A DNA stretch of 64,000 bases. Source: Defluviimonas sp. SAOS-178_SWC. GTDB lineage: Bacteria; Pseudomonadota; Alphaproteobacteria; Rhodobacterales; Rhodobacteraceae. The DNA lies in assembly GCF_039830135.1 (NCBI RefSeq), contig NZ_CP156081.1, positions 3,272,001-3,336,000 of the forward strand, read 5' to 3'. Numbering within the stretch: position 1 is the stretch's first letter; the number at the start of each line of letters is the position of its first letter. Below, piece by piece: positions 11,144 through 25,235 of this stretch. The translations under genes and the position numbers were made by a program. The notes below the pieces were generated by a model. That model did no database searches, was not told the origin of the DNA, and saw nothing but the letters and a program-made list of their open reading frames with translations.

Positions 11144-11449
11144 ATGACCAGACCATCAACAAAGTCAGAACCGACGACACCCGCAAACCCACGGTCGGAG
11201 CAAAACCCAAAGCCGGCATCCGCGCCGCGGGCGGTCACAAAGAAAGCCAGGCTCATCGCCTTGCTCGGCCGGAAGGACGGGGCCGACGTAGCGACGATCA
11301 GCAGGAATCTCGGCTGGTTGCCGCACACCACGCGTGCGGCTCTGACGGGCCTCCGCAAGGCCGGATATGACATCACGTCCGCCAAGCCGGGCAACGGGAA
11401 ATCCCCGCGGTACCAGATCATCGCCATGCCGGATGCGGATGCAAGCTGA
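11144..11449 (+). CDS. DUF3489 small DNA-binding-like protein of recombinase module 1
   Basis: A 101-residue protein: a basic, Pro/Ala-rich tail, then a winged-helix-like DUF3489 domain (KKARLIALLGRKDGADVATI, then LGWLPHTTRAALTGLRKAG). A paralogue in the same position precedes the second recombinase at 55527. The ATG at 11138 touches the GGAG site, so the next ATG at 11144 (spacing 6) is preferred. It overlaps the DUF2924 gene by TGATG. The role is unknown; constant linkage to the recombinase suggests an accessory or directionality function (inference). Confidence 0.8.
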   Translation: MTRPSTKSEPTTPANPRSEQNPKPASAPRAVTKKARLIALLGRKDGADVATISRNLGWLPHTTRAALTGLRKAGYDITSAKPGNGKSPRYQIIAMPDADAS

Positions 11450-11886
11450 TGATGGCAGGTGATGTGATAGGGGCACGATGGGCGGGCCTGAGCGCGATGG
11501 ATCGGTCCGCCCTCCGCGTCGCATGGGCGGAGGCATTCGGTACAACGCCACCGCATTTCCTGTCGATGATCTTCATGCGCAAGGCATTGATCTGGCATGA
11601 GCAATGCCGGAGGTTCGGGGGACTGCCCCAGGACCTGAAGCGCGCCCTGAATGCGGTTGCAGACGGCAAGCCGGCTCGTGACCCGGCTCTGGCGGTCAGA
11701 CCCGGGACGCAGCTGATCCGGGAATGGAACGGCCGCCGGTATCAGGTTGACGCGACAGAGAACGGCTTTGTCCTGAATGACAAGCGTTACAAATCGCTGT
11801 CGGCCGTTGCTTTGCATATTACGGGGACGAGTTGGTCAGGACCGCGCTTTTTCGGGCTGAACAAAGCAACCGGCAGCGGCGCATGA
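11449..11886 (+). CDS. DUF2924 protein of recombinase module 1
   Basis: A 145-residue DUF2924 protein. Hallmarks are LRVAWAEAFGTTPP near the N-terminus, the central PGTQLIREWNGRRYQV, and the C-terminal SLSAVALHITGTSWSGPRFF. It overlaps the DUF3489 stop and the recombinase start (4-base ATGA), so the three genes are translated as a unit. The C-terminal motif resembles a small DNA-contacting fold, but no function is established. The same trio recurs at 55527-57878. Confidence 0.85.
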   Translation: MMAGDVIGARWAGLSAMDRSALRVAWAEAFGTTPPHFLSMIFMRKALIWHEQCRRFGGLPQDLKRALNAVADGKPARDPALAVRPGTQLIREWNGRRYQVDATENGFVLNDKRYKSLSAVALHITGTSWSGPRFFGLNKATGSGA

Positions 11887-13559
11887 AAAAAATCCGCTGT
11901 GCGATCTACACCCGCAAGAGCTCGGAAGACGGGCTGGAACAGGACTTCAACTCGCTTGATGCTCAACACGAAGCCTGTGCAGCCTATATCACCAGCCAGA
12001 AGAACGAAGGCTGGGTGCAGGTGCCGGATCGCTATGATGACGGCGGCCTCTCCGGCGGCACTATGGAACGGCCCGGTCTGCAGCGGCTCCTGGCGGATAT
12101 CCACCGGGGAGCTGTCGATCAGATCCTGGTTTACAAGATCGACCGTCTGACCCGGTCGCTGGCCGATTTTGCCAAGATCGTCGATATTCTGGATGCGGCC
12201 GGGGCCTCGTTTGTTTCCGTCACCCAGTCCTTCAATACAGCAACAAGCATGGGACGTCTGACGCTCAACATGCTGCTGAGCTTTGCCCAGTTCGAGCGCG
12301 AGGTGACGGCCGAGCGCATCCGGGACAAGATTGCGGCATCCAAGAAGAAAGGGCTCTGGATGGGGGGCAATGTGCCTCTGGGCTATGAACCCGATGGCAG
12401 AACGCTGAAGATCACTGAGAAGGATGCGCGGACGATCCGCACCATCTACGCTCTCTACGGCCAGCATCGCAATATCCGGGTCGTCAAAGCCGAGGCGGAC
12501 AGACTGGGTCTGAGGACAGCAATACGGACATTGTCGTCAGGCCGGCTGAAGGGCGGAACGCCATTCAGTTTCGGCCATATCCATCACATCCTGACCAACC
12601 CGATCTATGCGGGCCGTATCAGGCACAAGGCAAAGGTTTGGCCCGGCCAACATCCGGCGCTTATAGACCCTGCCGCCTGGGACACATTGCAGGAACAGCT
12701 GAAGTTTGGTGCTGTCATGTCGCGCTCGGGCAAAGGACGAAACAGCGACGGTGCAAAACGCCATGTTTCTCTACTAACCGGAAAGGTATTTGACGAAACG
12801 GGCGACCGATTGACGCCCAGCCATACCCAAACGGCAAAGGGCCGCAGGCTCCGGTACTATGTGTCCCATCGTCTGATCCGCAGTTCCGGTCCGGAACATC
12901 CCGGTGGCTGGCGATTGCCCGCGCCGGAACTTGAAACGCTGGTTGCCGATCTGGTCAGGAACCACCTGCGTGTACCGACGGTACAGGCCAACATCGTCCG
13001 CGATGCCACGACGGAAGAAGTGGCATCAAGTGTCAAGCTTTTGGCAGAACTGGCCGGCGGTGACACCGAGACCGGCGACGAGAAAGCCGGGGAAGTCCTG
13101 TGCCTTGTCGATCGCGTACAGATCGCGCCAGGGAAGATCGGAATTGATCTCTCGGCGAAGGAAGTCGCAGCGCGCCTGCGGACCGAACACGGACGCATTT
13201 CCAAGGATCACCTGATCCTTGAGTCCGCGTTCAGGCACCGCAAACGCGGCGTCGAAACAAAGCTCGTCCTCGCGGGTGCTGCCGGCACTCGCGACGAGAC
13301 TCTCTTCAGAAACATCGCTCTGGCGCATCGCTACTTCGACATGATCCGTTCCGGTCGAACCTGCGCGGAAATCGCGCAAGCTGAAGGCGCCTCGAAACGG
13401 CGCATCCAGCACCTTCTCGAACTGGCTTTTCTGGCTCCGGGCATTATTCGCGATGTATTCGAGGGCCGGGCGCCGACCGGCCTCACGTCCGACTGGCTCA
13501 AATCCCACGCAGTCCCGTCGAGCTGGCAAGAACAGCGGGCGCTGTTCAGATCACTCTGA
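11883..13559 (+). CDS. Large serine recombinase, module 1
   Basis: A 558-residue serine recombinase. The N-terminal resolvase domain (RCAIYTRKSSEDGLEQDFNS) carries the nucleophile Ser in the YTRKSS segment. SMGRLTLNMLLSFAQFEREV follows, then the Recombinase domain (NPIYAGRIRHKAKVWPGQHP) and a C-terminal helical region. Such enzymes integrate or excise phages and islands at att sites, often needing a directionality factor. The start at 11883 gives the 4-base overlap with DUF2924 and matches the paralogue at 56238 (MKKIRCAIYTRKSSEDGLEQ is shared exactly). It appears intact. Confidence 0.92.
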   Translation: MKKIRCAIYTRKSSEDGLEQDFNSLDAQHEACAAYITSQKNEGWVQVPDRYDDGGLSGGTMERPGLQRLLADIHRGAVDQILVYKIDRLTRSLADFAKIVDILDAAGASFVSVTQSFNTATSMGRLTLNMLLSFAQFEREVTAERIRDKIAASKKKGLWMGGNVPLGYEPDGRTLKITEKDARTIRTIYALYGQHRNIRVVKAEADRLGLRTAIRTLSSGRLKGGTPFSFGHIHHILTNPIYAGRIRHKAKVWPGQHPALIDPAAWDTLQEQLKFGAVMSRSGKGRNSDGAKRHVSLLTGKVFDETGDRLTPSHTQTAKGRRLRYYVSHRLIRSSGPEHPGGWRLPAPELETLVADLVRNHLRVPTVQANIVRDATTEEVASSVKLLAELAGGDTETGDEKAGEVLCLVDRVQIAPGKIGIDLSAKEVAARLRTEHGRISKDHLILESAFRHRKRGVETKLVLAGAAGTRDETLFRNIALAHRYFDMIRSGRTCAEIAQAEGASKRRIQHLLELAFLAPGIIRDVFEGRAPTGLTSDWLKSHAVPSSWQEQRALFRSL

Positions 13560-14504
13560 ACGGACGACCCGTTGCCGGCGCAGCGAAAATAGCAAAACCG
13601 TCCCTTCACCGATCATCCCGCCTGCAAACTGCTACCGCCGAAATGGCGTTTCCAGACTTTCGGCGGATTCTGTGGGTTTTCCGCCAGATCGGCAGTCTGT
13701 CGTATTCTGGAACCCGCAAACGCCCGCGAATACAGGCGAAAATTTCGACAAATATACATTAATATCAATGAGTTATCTTAGGTGGCTGTGCTGGCAGTCC
13801 CAGGCTAACCGGTCTGGGGCACGAAAGTCAGATATATCTTTAATTTACTGCAAGTTACATGAAGTCGCCGCAGCCAGCGAGTCCAAGAATATGAGGCAGG
13901 ACGCGCGTTTTCGAGCGATTTTGTTGTCGGCAAGCCGGACGGGATTGCTCGGAAGGCGGATGGCATTGTCGTGAAGGCGGTAGAAATTGCCGTGAAGCGC
14001 GTAGGTCGTGCGTTGAACGGTGCGGCATTGCAGTCATAGCCGAGGAATTTGCGCATGCTCCGCCATCGAATGATGTCAAGCGTCGCGGATTGCGCGAGGA
14101 TGGACGGGTACCGCCGGGCGATCGCCGGCTTCGTTCCGGGCGCAGTCAAGGGAAGCCTGCCCCCGGCAGTCTCAGAGATGCCGCGACGCCGTACAATCGG
14201 AGATCGGCGCAGGTGGCAGGGCCCCGCGCCCGGGCTGCCCCGGAAACCCTGCATGGCGCTCCGATCCGAGGACCGTGCTACGGCCGCGAGAATCTTACCG
14301 TGTCACACCTGCGCCAACGACGTTAGCACGTGAGGCCCCTCATTCAAACTCGGAGTGGTGGCACATGCTGGCGTCCGCTGGAGAGAACAGGATCGGCGAT
14401 CGTCTGGAAGCGATGCTCTTGGGCGATATGGCGCGAAGCGCCCGCGCGGCCGTAGCGGGCACCGCCCCTCCATGCACAACGTCCGAGCCGTAGCGGATCA
14501 CGCC
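13560..14504. other. Gene-free stretch between recombinase module 1 and CRISPR trailer end
   Basis: No convincing gene. The longest frame (13805-14254, minus) has an atypical composition and no recognisable domain. An A+T-richer patch lies at about 13740-13860. The last 170 bases run up to the leader-distal end of the CRISPR array and carry no further repeat. This stretch could be the decayed right end of the recombinase element. Confidence 0.5.
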
Positions 14505-17500
14505 CGGTTCATCCCCGCATGTGCGGGGAACGCAGTAGGGGTCAAACCTACGTTACGATGTTCTGCGGTTTATCCCCGCATGTGCGGGGAACGCGATTTG
14601 ATCGATTACTACGCGCTCATCTACAACGGTTCATCCCCGGATGTGCGGGGAACGCGTAGGGGAAGCCGGAACCGACGTGGTGATCGGCGGTTCATCCCCG
14701 CATGTGCGGGGAACGCATCGCCGCGACGCAGACGGTGACGATCAACACCGGTTCATCCCCGCATGTGCGGGGAACGCGCGGCCAGTTGCCCGCCAGAATT
14801 AATCTGCGGCGGTTCATCCCCGCATGTGCGGGGAACGCTTCGATCTGCTGCCCGGCGAGGAGGTGCAGAGCGGTTCATCCCCGCCTGTGCGGGGAACGCA
14901 GTCTCAGGTGCGGCTCGCCCTCGTCCAGCGTCGGTTCATCCCCGCATGTGCGGGGAACGCTATCCATCATGTCAGGCGAATTCATCCCAGTCCGGTTCAT
15001 CCCCGCATGTGCGGGGAACGCATCACCAGGCCGCCGGATTCGAAGGTATGGACCGGTTCATCCCCGCATGTGCGGGGAACGCGCCGCCCCACCAGCCACG
15101 GGCAGCTCGGCTGGCGGTTCATCCCCGCATGTGCGGGGAACGCATCTCCTGATCAACCTTTCCCCATACCCACCTCGGTTCATCCCCGCATGTGCGGGGA
15201 ACGCGAGGCGGCGCGGGTTGGTTACATCACCGTGGCCGGTTCATCCCCGCATGTGCGGGGAACGCGAACGTGATCCTGTCGTCCCCGGCCAGGCGGTCGG
15301 TTCATCCCCGCATGTGCGGGGAACGCATGACGCCCCGCAAAATCCTCCGCTCCATCCGCGGTTCATCCCCGCATGTGCGGGGAACGCTTGTCGTGCATCC
15401 TGACAATGGGAGGTTCCGGCGGTTCATCCCCGCATGTGCGGGGAACGCGGTAGGTGTCTTTCCTACATTACGATGTTCTGCGGTTCATCCCCGCATGTGC
15501 GGGGAACGCGGTAGGGCTCTTTCCTACATTACGATGTTCTGCGGTTCATCCCCGCATGTGCGGGGAACGCCTGGCACAGTTCGCCGATCAGGGAGGCAAC
15601 GCCGGTTCATCCCCGCATGTGCGGGGAACGCAAGGATATGACGACCGACCAAGGCGGCGATATCGGTTCATCCCCGCATGTGCGGGGAACGCGGGATAGA
15701 TGACCGACACGCCCGTGCTGTCCTCGGTTCATCCCCGCATGTGCGGGGAACGCTATGAGCCGATGAATGACGTCTGGAACCGCAACGGTTCATCCCCGCA
15801 TGTGCGGGGAACGCGAAATAATCCGATCAATCGCCGACGCCGACGCCGGTTCATCCCCGCATGTGCGGGGAACGCTCTGCCGTTCTCTCGGACTAGCCGA
15901 GGTAATGCGGTTCATCCCCGCATGTGCGGGGAACGCCGCGGCAGTTGTTCCGATTGCCATTAGATCACCGGTTCATCCCCGCATGTGCGGGGAACGCGCG
16001 CCGAGAGGTCGCCGAGCGCGCCGCTGATCGCGGTTCATCCCCGCATGTGCGGGGAACGCGCTTCCGTTTCCGTTTCGACTGCGGTTTGTTCCGGTTCATC
16101 CCCGCATGTGCGGGGAACGCGAGACGCGGGTGATCCGCATCCCGTTGCCGACCGGTTCATCCCCGCATGTGCGGGGAACGCGCATTCCCCCGCCGCCACC
16201 TTGGCGCGTAGCTCGGTTCATCCCCGCATGTGCGGGGAACGCACCGTAACGCCGCCGCCGCCGATGGCCGAGACCGGTTCATCCCCGCATGTGCGGGGAA
16301 CGCTCGACCAGCACGTTCTCGAACGCGAGCGAGCGCGGTTCATCCCCGCATGTGCGGGGAACGCGTGGGGGTCCGAAGTCCGGTGTACAACCTCATCGGT
16401 TCATCCCCGCATGTGCGGGGAACGCATTTCCCAATTCCGGGCCGCCTGATAGGCCGACGGTTCATCCCCGCATGTGCGGGGAACGCGGTGTGACCATGAA
16501 AGCTGGCGCGCGAAAAAGCGGTTCATCCCCGCATGTGCGGGGAACGCTTGGCCTCTTCCATCCGGTCCAGAACTTCCTTCGGTTCATCCCCGCATGTGCG
16601 GGGAACGCTTGATAACGCGCTTACGGGCGGGCCGATCATGCGGTTCATCCCCGCATGTGCGGGGAACGCGGTAGGGGTCAAAATCCCGTTACGATGTTCT
16701 GCGGTTCATCCCCGCATGTGCGGGGAACGCCACTCTGCCCCGTATCCACGTTCCTGCCGTGTCGGTTCATCCCCGCATGTGCGGGGAACGCAAACGAACC
16801 CGGCGAATACGGATGCTCAAACCCGGTTCATCCCCGCATGTGCGGGGAACGCATCCCGTGGCGGATGCCGGTCGGGATGTGGGACGGTTCATCCCCGCAT
16901 GTGCGGGGAACGCGGCAGGACCGAGAGATTGCGCGCGGTTGCCGCCGGTTCATCCCCGCATGTGCGGGGAACGCTCGCTCTCGGCCTTCACCATTTCGGG
17001 AATGACCGGTTCATCCCCGCATGTGCGGGGAACGCAATGCCAGAGGCGCGGAGCGCACCTGATCCGGCGGTTCATCCCCGCATGTGCGGGGAACGCAGGG
17101 ACCGGCACCCACTCATCCCCGCTGAGAACGGTTCATCCCCGCATGTGCGGGGAACGCGCTGCGGCCTGAGACTGGCTCAAACCGAGGGCCGGTTCATCCC
17201 CGCATGTGCGGGGAACGCGGCACGTCGAGCGAGTAATTGCCCGCCGCGTCCGGTTCATCCCCGCATGTGCGGGGAACGCAGCTCGCCGATCCGCGCCCGT
17301 CTCGCAGCGACCGGTTCATCCCCGCATGTGCGGGGAACGCTGCGGCTCAGGGCAACGTCGGGATGCTGTCGCCGGTTCATCCCCGCATGTGCGGGGAACG
17401 CGCCGGCAGCCTCGGCATGGGCCGATCTCAGCGGCGGTTCATCCCCGCATGTGCGGGGAACGCTCAGACCCCTCCTCGCGGATCGTCGGGATGAGCGGTT

Positions 17501-19415
17501 CATCCCCGCATGTGCGGGGAACGCGGATTGCCAAAGGGACAGGCGATCTATCCGGCCGGTTCATCCCCGCATGTGCGGGGAACGCTTCCGCCCGGTGCCC
17601 TTGACGAAGCCAAGCGGCGGTTCATCCCCGCATGTGCGGGGAACGCTACAAGAAGGACGGCAAGTGGTGCCTGTCCATCGGTTCATCCCCGCATGTGCGG
17701 GGAACGCCTCTCGAAAAAGCCTGCGCTCGGCGCGGCGTTCGGTTCATCCCCGCATGTGCGGGGAACGCCGCGTGTTCTGACAGCACAGCACGAACCACTC
17801 CGGTTCATCCCCGCATGTGCGGGGAACGCTGGGTTTGATTGGTGGCTGTTACCATTCGAAACGGTTCATCCCCGCATGTGCGGGGAACGCACGTCGCCCG
17901 CGTATTCGGCGGGGCGGTAATCCGGTTCATCCCCGCATGTGCGGGGAACGCTTTTCGAGGACGAGGCTGCCTTTGACATTCACCGGTTCATCCCCGCATG
18001 TGCGGGGAACGCACTGTTGAATACCACCATATGTGCCGAAAGTGCGGTTCATCCCCGCATGTGCGGGGAACGCGAACCTCCCATTGTCAGGATGCACGAT
18101 AAGGACGGTTCATCCCCGCATGTGCGGGGAACGCGAGACCACCATGACTATGGTAAAACATGACCGCGGTTCATCCCCGCATGTGCGGGGAACGCTCCCA
18201 CGGGAACGGCGCGACGGTCACAGCCGACGGTTCATCCCCGCATGTGCGGGGAACGCCTGGCGGGCGGCGGATATCGCGCGGCAATGTTCGGTTCATCCCC
18301 GCATGTGCGGGGAACGCCGCGTCCGGTAGTATTCCTGGATGATCTCGCCCGGTTCATCCCCGCATGTGCGGGGAACGCGGCGTGGACGTGCGACGTATCA
18401 TCGGATCAGTCGGTTCATCCCCGCATGTGCGGGGAACGCTACCTGGGAACGCACCAGATCGGCAGGCACAGCGGTTCATCCCCGCATGTGCGGGGAACGC
18501 GTGAATTATGCCGCCATGAGTGAAAACGCGCCCGGTTCATCCCCGCATGTGCGGGGAACGCTTTTCTGCTCATTGCGCCGACAGGCTCCATTCCGGTTCA
18601 TCCCCGCATGTGCGGGGAACGCGAGGCCCTGCTGCATGAAAGGTATGGAATAGCCGGTTCATCCCCGCATGTGCGGGGAACGCGACTGAGCCAATAACTC
18701 CATGTCGGCCCACCACGGTTCATCCCCGCATGTGCGGGGAACGCGGCAGAACCGAGAGTTTACGCGCGGTCTCGGCCGGTTCATCCCCGCATGTGCGGGG
18801 AACGCGCCCCCAACGACGCCCCGTCCATGCCCGCGATCGGTTCATCCCCGCATGTGCGGGGAACGCTCTGTTGACGCGCAGCACATTGAAACGAGGCGCG
18901 GTTCATCCCCGCATGTGCGGGGAACGCTTAGCAGCCCAGGCTATTCCCGCGCCTTAGTCCGGTTCATCCCCGCATGTGCGGGGAACGCGGCGGCGGGGTG
19001 CGGTCGGCCTGACCGAGTTTCGGTTCATCCCCGCATGTGCGGGGAACGCGGCGGCTCTCTGCGCCGCGTAGCCCGTGAATTCGGTTCATCCCCGCATGTG
19101 CGGGGAACGCTCGTATTGGTAAAGCGTGTTCCCCGAGGCGTCCGGTTCATCCCCGCATGTGCGGGGAACGCCTTGTGTGCAGCAGCAATAAGTTTGATCA
19201 GCCCGGTTCATCCCCGCATGTGCGGGGAACGCTTTCACACATATGGGGTATGCGCAAGGGGTTCCGGTTCATCCCCGCATGTGCGGGGAACGCGTGGTGT
19301 CACCATCAAGCGCCAGGTCTACCAGCGGTTCATCCCCGCATGTGCGGGGAACGCTCTTCATGTCGCTGCGGATCTCGTAGACCGGGCGGTTCATCCCCGC
19401 ATGTGCGGGGAACGC
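14505..19415 (-). CRISPR. Type I-E CRISPR array, 81 repeats and 80 spacers
   Basis: Repeats of 29 bp begin at 14505 and recur every 61 bp to 19387-19415. Two spacers are 33 nt (15998-16030 and 17402-17434); the other 78 are 32 nt. In crRNA sense (minus strand) the repeat begins GCGTTCCCCGC and ends GCGGGGATGAACCG, with the stem typical of I-E repeats. Orientation is set by the minus-strand cas genes ending at 19497, by a leader-like sequence at 19416-19496, and by variant repeats only near the far end. The variants are one base change each in the repeats at 14566, 14627 and 14871. Several spacers are related to one another (see findings). The array should be transcribed from the cas2 side and cut by Cas6e. 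Confidence 0.98.
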
Positions 19416-19496
19416 TCTTGCTGCAGGCTATTGATCCAGCACGGTTTTCACAATGTCAAAGAGCGTACCGAATTTTCGGCACCCGGAACCGGCCGC
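19416..19496 (-). promoter_or_regulatory. CRISPR leader
   Basis: The 81 bases between the cas2 stop and the first repeat are the only place for a leader. The minus strand contains GCTCTTTGACATTGTG (19464-19449) within an A+T-enriched stretch, similar in style to leaders of other I-E arrays. It should hold the array promoter and the adaptation signal. It is short, so upstream promoter elements may lie inside the 3' end of cas2. Confidence 0.65.
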
Positions 19497-20730
<1,234 letters not shown>

Positions 20731-20734
<4 letters not shown>

Positions 20735-21389
20735 GTCGTACGCCTGATGAGCATCAGACCGCAGCCGAATGCTTTAGCACGGCCGAAGCCCCGCCCGAGT
20801 TGTGCAACGAATGCGTCCGGATCCGTGACCTCGATCCGCCCGCTCAGATCAAGAATGCCAAATCGCGGCTGTCCCTTGCGCGGGCCGGACGGGCCTTCGG
20901 TCGAATAGTCTTCGGCCAGCGCGGAGAGAACGCGGAAGCCTGCCTTTTCGCCCTGACGCTCAAGCCAGGCGCGGCCCTCTCTGCTTGCGGCCTCCATCCG
21001 CTCGGGCGCGCGGGCGCCCTCAGGCAGGGCGTGAATCGCATCCATCACCACATCGACACGCTCTCCACTCCGCTTCTGCCGCGTGGCATTGGCGCGGAGC
21101 ACAACCCCAAGCCGGTCCCCGGAAGCCAGAACAGGCGCAAACTCTTTCACCTCGGGCGTTTCGAACAGCGGATGTGGCACCGGCGGACGTTCTGACAACA
21201 CCAGAAACCGCCCTTGCCCTTCCGATCGCCAGAGAAAATCCCGCCGGCGCTCTGCCCCATCGGCAAAGAGCGTCCAGATCAGCCGGTGGTGCGCGTCCAT
21301 CGCACGCCCGGCCTCGGTGGGATCCAGTAGCCCCTGCAAGGCCGCATTTCCCGCCCCGCGATCCAGGCGCAGCCGCGACAGATAAAGCG

Positions 21390-21393
<4 letters not shown>
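20731..21393 (-). CDS. cas6e: Cas6e (CasE), pre-crRNA endoribonuclease
   Basis: A 220-residue Cas6e. The N-terminal segment DAHHRLIWTLFADG contains the expected catalytic His, and a glycine-rich loop near the C-terminus (GRGFGRAKAFGCGLML) is the RAMP hallmark. It cleaves at the base of the repeat stem and stays bound to the crRNA 3' handle in Cascade. It overlaps cas5 and cas1 by 4 bases each, so the downstream half of the operon is tightly coupled. Confidence 0.95.
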
Positions 21394-23635
<2,242 letters not shown>

Positions 23636-23639
<4 letters not shown>

Positions 23640-25138
23640 CTCCCCTCCTTCCCGGGCTTTTCCAGCCCAAGTGCCGCGTGGATCTTCGACCCATGAAGCG
23701 TCCGCAGCAGCCCTGACCGCGCCTCGACCAGCGTCTTCATCGTCGGCCGCGTGCTGAAGGGCTGCACATCCGCCGGGATCGCATCGTAATCCTGCGGTCG
23801 GGCCAGCGCGTCGAACTGCGCCAGCGACTGCCTGCGCAACACCCGCAGCCAGTCGGCCGACAGCGCCGCCCCGCCCTGCCCCGCCACGAGCCTGCGCAGG
23901 GCCGTGCGGAACTTCGCCTCCGTCGCCTGATAAAAGGCCTCACGCAGCGGCTCGGCCGGCGTGCCCTCGCCCGTCATCAGCGCCACTTTCGCCGCGCGCA
24001 TCAGCGCGCGCGAGGCCAGATCCGCCGCCTCGACCAGTTGCGCGGCCTGCCAGGTTTCGGGCGCATCGGGGCCGAAGGGAAAGAGCGGCTGTTCCGACCA
24101 GATGAAATCCAGCGGCGACATGTTCGACATCGCCCATCCACCCGCCAGGATCGTCGCGTTCAGATCGTCGGTGCGATCCAGATAGGTTGCCACAGCCCCC
24201 GCGCGCCAGCGCGTCTGCCCTGCCTCGGGCTGCGCCAGAGAAACCCCCATCCAGTTGCGGTAGCTTTGCGGACCTGGACGCGGATGCACCGCCAGCCTCT
24301 CCTCCCCCGCCTTCATCGCGTAATAGGGGGACAGCGGATGCTGCCAGAGGCCGTAGTTGGTGCCGTAGGGGCGCTGGATCACGCCGGTGATCCGGCCGCC
24401 CTCCGCCACCAGCCGCAGGCGGCGCGGCATGCCGAAGAACACCTCGACCGGCGAAAAATCGGCCTCGCGCTGATGCCTCACCTGCCCCTTTTCCGAGGTC
24501 ACAGCCGGCCGCATCCAGGGCAGTTCCGTCAGATCGGCAAGCGCCCGCCCCTCGGGAACATTCGCCCAGACCAGCGACCAGAGCGGCGCCGGGCCCGGAC
24601 GTGACGGCTGCGCCAGCGTGACCAGCGGTCCGCCGCCGCGCATCGAGGTGCGGTTGCCCGCACCGCCTGCCGGGGCATGGGCCTGCAAGGTGTAAAGCGC
24701 CATCGCCGCCGCGGGCAGGTCGAGCGCGCCGAATCGGCCGCGCTTGACCATCAGATCGGCATTCTTCCTGGCCGCGTTTTCGCCTGCCGCGTCGATGAAC
24801 AGCATCTCGGGCGATTGCGCCTCGCCCTCCAGCGGCGCGATATCCTGCAAGAACCGCGCCCCGTCGCCCAGCAGGTGAAAGGCCGGGGCCAGCGGCGCCA
24901 GCGCCGCGCGCAGGGCCTGCGGATCGGGTTTGCGGGCCAGCCAGTCATCGGTGCCACCGGGGGGCGCCGCCAGATAGACAAGGCCGATCAGCAGCTCGAG
25001 ACAGGCAAGGTTGAAGTCGGGCCGCGGCCAGTCCAGCACCTCGACGCCTTCCTCGGCGATCTGGTCGGGCCGGATCAGCTCACGCGCCCCGGCGCGGCGC
25101 ACAGGAATCCACGGATCAAGGATCAAATTCAAGGACAT
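23636..25138 (-). CDS. cse1: Cse1 / Cas8e (CasA), PAM-recognising large subunit
   Basis: A 500-residue Cse1. It starts MSLNLILDPWIPVRRAG, the standard N-terminus of the family, and continues with the PAM/L1-loop region and a C-terminal four-helix bundle (from about 370). It recognises the PAM and recruits Cas3. It is the first gene of the Cascade-adaptation operon, with its own promoter at 25171-25200 and a weak AAGAG ribosome site. A 150-bp gap separates it from cas3. A single degenerate CRISPR repeat lies in that gap. Confidence 0.95.
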
Positions 25139-25170
25139 GGCCGCTCTTGAAAGAACGTGAAAGCAAGATC

Positions 25171-25200
25171 AGGCTAGGCGGTTCGCGCCAAGGTTGTCAA
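25171..25200 (-). promoter_or_regulatory. Probable promoter of the cse1-cas2 operon
   Basis: On the minus strand TTGACA (25200-25195) and TAGCCT (25176-25171) are separated by 18 bases, giving a good sigma-70-type promoter. The transcript would start near 25164, about 26 bases before the cse1 ATG. It lies just downstream of the solitary repeat at 25236-25264. Confidence 0.55.
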
Positions 25201-25235
25201 GCAGGATTCATCCTTTCAGTCTATCCTCTTACAGA

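Noticed and set aside
13805..14254. 149-codon minus-strand frame in the gap before the array
   Set aside because: No ribosome site, odd residue composition and no recognisable domain.
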